This document shows positions 57,101 through 60,000 of a DNA stretch of 60,000 nucleotides, in pieces. Made by a program: the position numbers and the translations under genes. Positions within the stretch are counted from its first letter, which is position 1, and each line of letters begins with the position of its first letter. The DNA is from Hydractinia symbiolongicarpus (taxonomy: Eukaryota; Cnidaria; Hydrozoa; Anthoathecata; Hydractiniidae). The notes under the pieces were generated by a model. That model was not told the origin of the DNA. It was given only the letters and a program-made list of their open reading frames with translations, and searched no databases. The stretch is from contig NC_079875.1 in the NCBI RefSeq assembly GCF_029227915.1, positions 14,941,001 to 15,001,000 on the forward strand, given 5' to 3'.

Positions 57101-57745
57101 AGCTAAAAAAGCAATAATGGAAAACAATTGCAAGTTTTATTTATTTATTTATTTATTTTACGTGTTTTTATTTTCTTCAGTGACTTGTGTGCTGGTTTAA
57201 TTGGAGGGCTTGGGTTGACACCCAGTGGTAATATTGGTATGAATGGTGTAGCTGTGTTCGAAGCGGTACGTCAGATAAGTTTTCTTTAAAAAAAGTTCAC
57301 AGGACTAGTACTTTTTTCTGAAACGTTTTTGGTAGTACGTGTTTTACAGATTTTGTAAAATCATTAGGTTTGTGATAATGTAAAGCTTTGCATATAGCTC
57401 TGCAAAATACGCTTCACATTCATATTCCTGTTTAGGTTCATGGCACAGCACCAGACATCGCTGGTGAAGATAAAGCAAATCCAACCGCGCTCCTCCTTAG
57501 CGGTGTTATGATGCTCCGTCATATGAAGCTAAATAAATATGCTGACGTCATCGAAAAAGCTTGCTTTACCACGATAGCTGAAGGAAAGGTAAGCCCTATT
57601 ATTCCGATCGGGTAAATACGGGGAATTAGGATTTAATTTGACTTATATTTCGTTTTTGTTATAGGCCACCACTGGAGATCTTGGCGGGAATTCTTCGTGC
57701 ACTGCTTACACAGATGAAATTATCCGCCATATTGAAACGATGTAA
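45166..57745 (+). CDS. IDH3A: Mitochondrial NAD-isocitrate dehydrogenase, alpha subunit
   Basis: Twelve exons: 45166-45261, 50892-50936, 51229-51315, 51665-51779, 53886-53943, 54829-54958, 55386-55519, 55761-55863, 56298-56362, 57181-57265, 57436-57588 and 57665-57745 (TAA). Phases agree throughout; the sum is 1152 nt, 383 residues, close to the human 366. IDH3A oxidises isocitrate to 2-oxoglutarate with NAD+ in the mitochondrial matrix as catalytic subunit of the IDH3 complex. Landmarks are [40 protein letters not shown] (substrate loop), VHKANIM (catalytic Lys), [20 protein letters not shown] (metal-site Asp, family signature) and [17 protein letters not shown] (NAD site). No key residue is lost. 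Exons 1-2 give a basic import presequence ([15 protein letters not shown]). Exon 1 is 5.6 kb upstream and the least certain part; the other exons are very secure. Confidence 0.95.
45730..46069. mobile_element. 340-bp MITE, ATATGTTATGTTCGCGTCCT ends
   Basis: CCATCAAAAATATGTTATGT followed by TCGCGTCCT on the left is matched by its reverse complement on the right (AGGACGCGAACATAACATAT, then TTTGGATGG). Arms are about 29 bp with one or two differences. Target duplication not clear (GGGCC / CGGCC). Confidence 0.75.
46196..46571. mobile_element. 360-bp hAT-like MITE, ACGAGGGTGC ends
   Basis: The element is 46204-46563, with perfect 8-bp duplication TATAGTAC on both sides. Ends ACAAGGGTGCAGACTCGCCG and (reverse complement) ACGAGGGTGCAGACTTGCCG. 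It shares the terminal ten bases with the element at 40395, with different internal sequence. Confidence 0.9.
47035..47265. repeat. Tandem duplication, about 160-bp unit
   Basis: ATACATAGAAAA, GTCGTAACACCCTCCTC and TTGTTGTTGTTCCGACCATT occur once at 47042-47122 and again at 47198-47264 in the same order. Confidence 0.7.
48564..49525. mobile_element. 948-bp TIR element carrying a 53-bp minisatellite
   Basis: Left end TACAGTACCGCAATGTAACT, then TTACATGTACGCG. The right end is its reverse complement with a small indel. AGCCATG is directly repeated at 48564-48570 and 49519-49525. No transposase. The right third is a tandem array. Confidence 0.75.
49152..49446. repeat. 53-bp tandem array, about 5.5 copies
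   Basis: Units start CGATCTAAAAAAAGCATTTC or close variants at 49154, 49207, 49260, 49312, 49366 and 49420 (spacing 52-54 bp), each followed by a TCGTTCT..AAATTTTTAAAA part. Confidence 0.88.
49526..50891. other. IDH3A intron 1, right part
   Basis: AT-rich, no gene or strong repeat seen. The acceptor before exon 2 is preceded by a short T-rich tract. Confidence 0.5.
51780..53885. other. IDH3A intron 4
   Basis: Contains CTAGCTAGCCAGCTAGCTA words near 52608 and no recognisable gene or element ends. Confidence 0.5.
55596..55629. repeat. (CGGT)n microsatellite, about 8 copies
   Basis: Uninterrupted GTCGGTCGGTCGGTCGGTCG run in IDH3A intron 7, about 80 bp after the donor. Confidence 0.9.
56363..57180. 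other. IDH3A intron 9
   Basis: AT-rich; a (TTTA)n run at about 57137-57158 lies just before the exon 10 acceptor. No gene. Confidence 0.5.
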
Positions 57746-57790
57746 ATAATTTTAAATTTTATATTTCGTGCGTTAAAACTAAATGTATTT

Positions 57791-57796
57791 ATTAAA
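57791..57796 (+). promoter_or_regulatory. Possible IDH3A polyadenylation signal
   Basis: ATTAAA, 46 bp after the IDH3A stop codon; the commonest variant of AATAAA. Confidence 0.4.
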
Positions 57797-58034
57797 CAAA
57801 AAATTAGTTTTCTTAAATCTTAATGAAATCATTTCACTGTGTTTTTTTCTTGCTCTGTACATTTTCGCCCTGTTAACTTTGAATTACAAGTATCCCGTTT
57901 CCATTGGTGTAAAGATTTCTAAAACTTTGATAAGACAGTGAGACGGTTTAGAGTTACTCCAAAAAAAAAATGCTGACAAAATTTTCGTCACCTGGAGAAT
58001 ATTTGGTCACTTTTATGTTGGTTAAGGTGAGACG

Positions 58035-58142
58035 CTAAGTAAATCCTCGTCCTTAAGACCTCTGTTTGCTTTTTAATTTTATGGTACCCAATCGATATTA
58101 AAAAGCGGAAAGCGTTCCTGGGGATGAGGTTGCGTTAAGTAA
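58035..58142. mobile_element. 92-bp MITE, CCTCGTYCCC family
   Basis: The element is 58043-58134, from ATCCTCGTCCTTAAGACC to CCTGGGGATGAGGTTGCG, between CTAAGTAA and TTAAGTAA (8 bp, one mismatch). Confidence 0.7.
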
Positions 58143-60000
58143 AAATATGTCTTCAGTTTTCCGAAGTTGTTAAAGAGTATTATAAAACTGTCGAAGAAGA
58201 AAAAAGTCATGAATACATGCGTTTCGTCGACTGTTTATGAGAGAATAACAGTTTGAAAGAAATTCTAAGAATTTAAAAGTGAGATCCTACAGAGCTACAA
58301 CTCCTTACAAAAATATTGGGACAACGACATCTTTTCGGCTATTTTACAAAGTTGGCAAAAACTCAAACTCTCTCCCGTCGGTGAGGTCTGAAAGTGCTGC
58401 TTTACAGTTGCGTGGGTTATGTAGACATAGTTTAAATCGTGCTAATTCACGTTCGGGTTTATAAGGAGGCCGAAAATGTGAGAAAAAAAGGCCAATTAGC
58501 ACATTTTAAGAGTCGAGATTTAACCTAAGATCCTAATTCCGCTTGACATTGCGTGTACCTAGTATTGGAATGACCTAAGTAACTACTTGTGAAATGAACT
58601 TCGAAATTTACCCCTTTGTCTCAATACATTTTAGGAATGGTTGTAGACGGCAATGATATGAAATCCTCTCCTCCCTTAAGGAGAGACTAGAGATCGTAAA
58701 AAAATTTAGCAGAGAACAACAATTAATTAAAGACTTTTTAAAATAAAATCATCCATCATTTGTTATAATTTGTTTGAAACTTAGGTTCGTTATCATTATG
58801 TTAATAACATATTATCATTTGTTATTTTTCCTTTGTGATACAAAAATCGGCTTTATTTTCTAATTTGCGGCTTAAAATGTAAAACTTGCCAAAACGCAGA
58901 CATTTCCAATTAGCGGACACTCTGGTCATACACCGATTGTCTCCGCTAATGGGAGAGTATACACGCTTTTTTATAAAGATCAGTAGCATCTAACCTGAAG
59001 CGTGTGTCAGCCAATTTGCAGCCATCTACTCAATTCGACTTGGCATAGTAGGCAAGCAAGTTAAAGCAATTCTTTACGTATCATTGTCGGTTATGTAATA
59101 TAATTACAGCCGGAAGGAAGTAAGACCCAGCCGGTAGGATGGAATCCCCAAGGACGTTAACACCTCCTTACTTACTTGCTTACTTACTTATTTTACTTAA
59201 TTCCTAATTTGTTCCTAGATGGAAAAACACATCTTTGAAATTCAATCTTTTTTGTTCTTGTATTTAGATGTGCGTGCCTTGACCTCCCAATATTTTGTTA
59301 GATAATAACATTTTTTTACGACTGCCACGGCGAAAGAAAAAACAACATAAAAAGAAAAAGCTACGGCAAAGGTTATAGTAAATGTCACGTCAAAAGAAAA
59401 AGCCACGGCAAAAGTCAAAAAAAATATATTCGAACTAGCCGTTCGCCCGTGGAAAAAATCCACGGGTTCGCCCGTCCTTTTTACATCGCATTGCGTGCGT
59501 CTCGCTACTCGTGCAGCTAAGCTACCATTTTTTGTTACAGACAGTCAGACAGACAGATTTTAATTTGATTTTAATTTTTCAATATATAATTTAAATAATT
59601 AAACTAGACTATATTTATATATATATAAATATATATATATTATATCTTGGAGGAAAGAATACGGAAAAAAGCGTTTTACACCAATATAGAAACTTTAATA
59701 CTTTAATCAGAGAAACTTTCGCCAATTTCACGAATGGGGGGTCCAGTCTCAGTTTTTAGACGGTCTTGTTGCATCAACTTTATGGGTTTAGCTTAAGAGG
59801 GTTTCTTATAAGTCAAGAATGTCTGATTTTATTATGATGTTACAAAATACTGCCGACTATCAGCATTTTATAGGTGTAGAAGCCCGGGGACAAGGTTGAT
59901 AATATAAATTTTGTGCAGAAAAGCATTGACTTATTAAAGAAATCAGTATTTTCACACACAAGTACAATAACGGAAATATGCCTATTTATTACTTTTTTAT
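58143..60000. other. Repeat-rich right edge, no gene
   Basis: Contains a (TTAC)n run at about 59165-59195, a CCCGTGGA/TCCACGGG hairpin at 59446-59466 followed by ACAGACAGTCAGACAGACAG, AT dinucleotide runs near 59625, and one more CCTCGTYCCC-type end (CCCGGGGACAAGGTTG) at about 59884. No coding sequence recognised. Confidence 0.5.

Overview
The window is animal nuclear DNA. It is AT-rich, its genes are cut into short exons with GT/AG introns, and it is dense in small transposons. Three genes can be read through their splice sites: a tubulin tyrosine ligase-like (TTLL) gene (+, only its 3' part), PRCC (-) and IDH3A (+). A fourth (-) encodes an uncharacterised two-Ig-domain membrane receptor. 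The repeat types (a Polinton, many short inverted-repeat elements, tRNA-derived SINEs) suggest a cnidarian, perhaps a hydrozoan. That is inference; no species marker was found.

Layout. 1-6900: last six recognisable exons of the TTLL-like gene, with a 25-bp minisatellite in an intron. 8264-14193: complete PRCC in seven exons, all introns phase 0, with a period-8 YG/EPY repeat in the largest exon. 14194-17282: no recognised gene. 17283-31076: a 13.8-kb Polinton/Maverick with 118-bp terminal inverted repeats and CAAGC direct repeats at both sides. It carries broken genes for protein-primed DNA polymerase, retroviral-type integrase, a major-capsid-like protein, a minor-capsid-like protein and several small proteins. 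A 5'-truncated LINE (24446-26576) and a 751-bp TTAA-flanked MITE (27648-28398) are nested in it. 32993-36585: an eight-exon gene (-) for a type I membrane protein with two Ig domains. 36800-49530: mostly small transposons, including hAT-like MITEs with visible 8-bp target duplications, a MULE/PHD relic and a pogo/Tigger relic. 45166-57745: IDH3A, 12 exons, encoding the catalytic alpha subunit of mitochondrial NAD-isocitrate dehydrogenase. 57746-60000: repeats only.

The host genes look functionally unrelated (microtubule modification, splicing/cell-cycle factor, TCA cycle, cell-surface recognition). The Polinton genes form one decayed module. Its polymerase lacks the last catalytic motif, its integrase has lost a catalytic aspartate, and nearly every gene has a frameshift or stop, so the copy is dead. 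The best candidate for new biology is the Ig receptor. Its eight exons keep one frame from signal peptide to stop, which argues for a functional gene.
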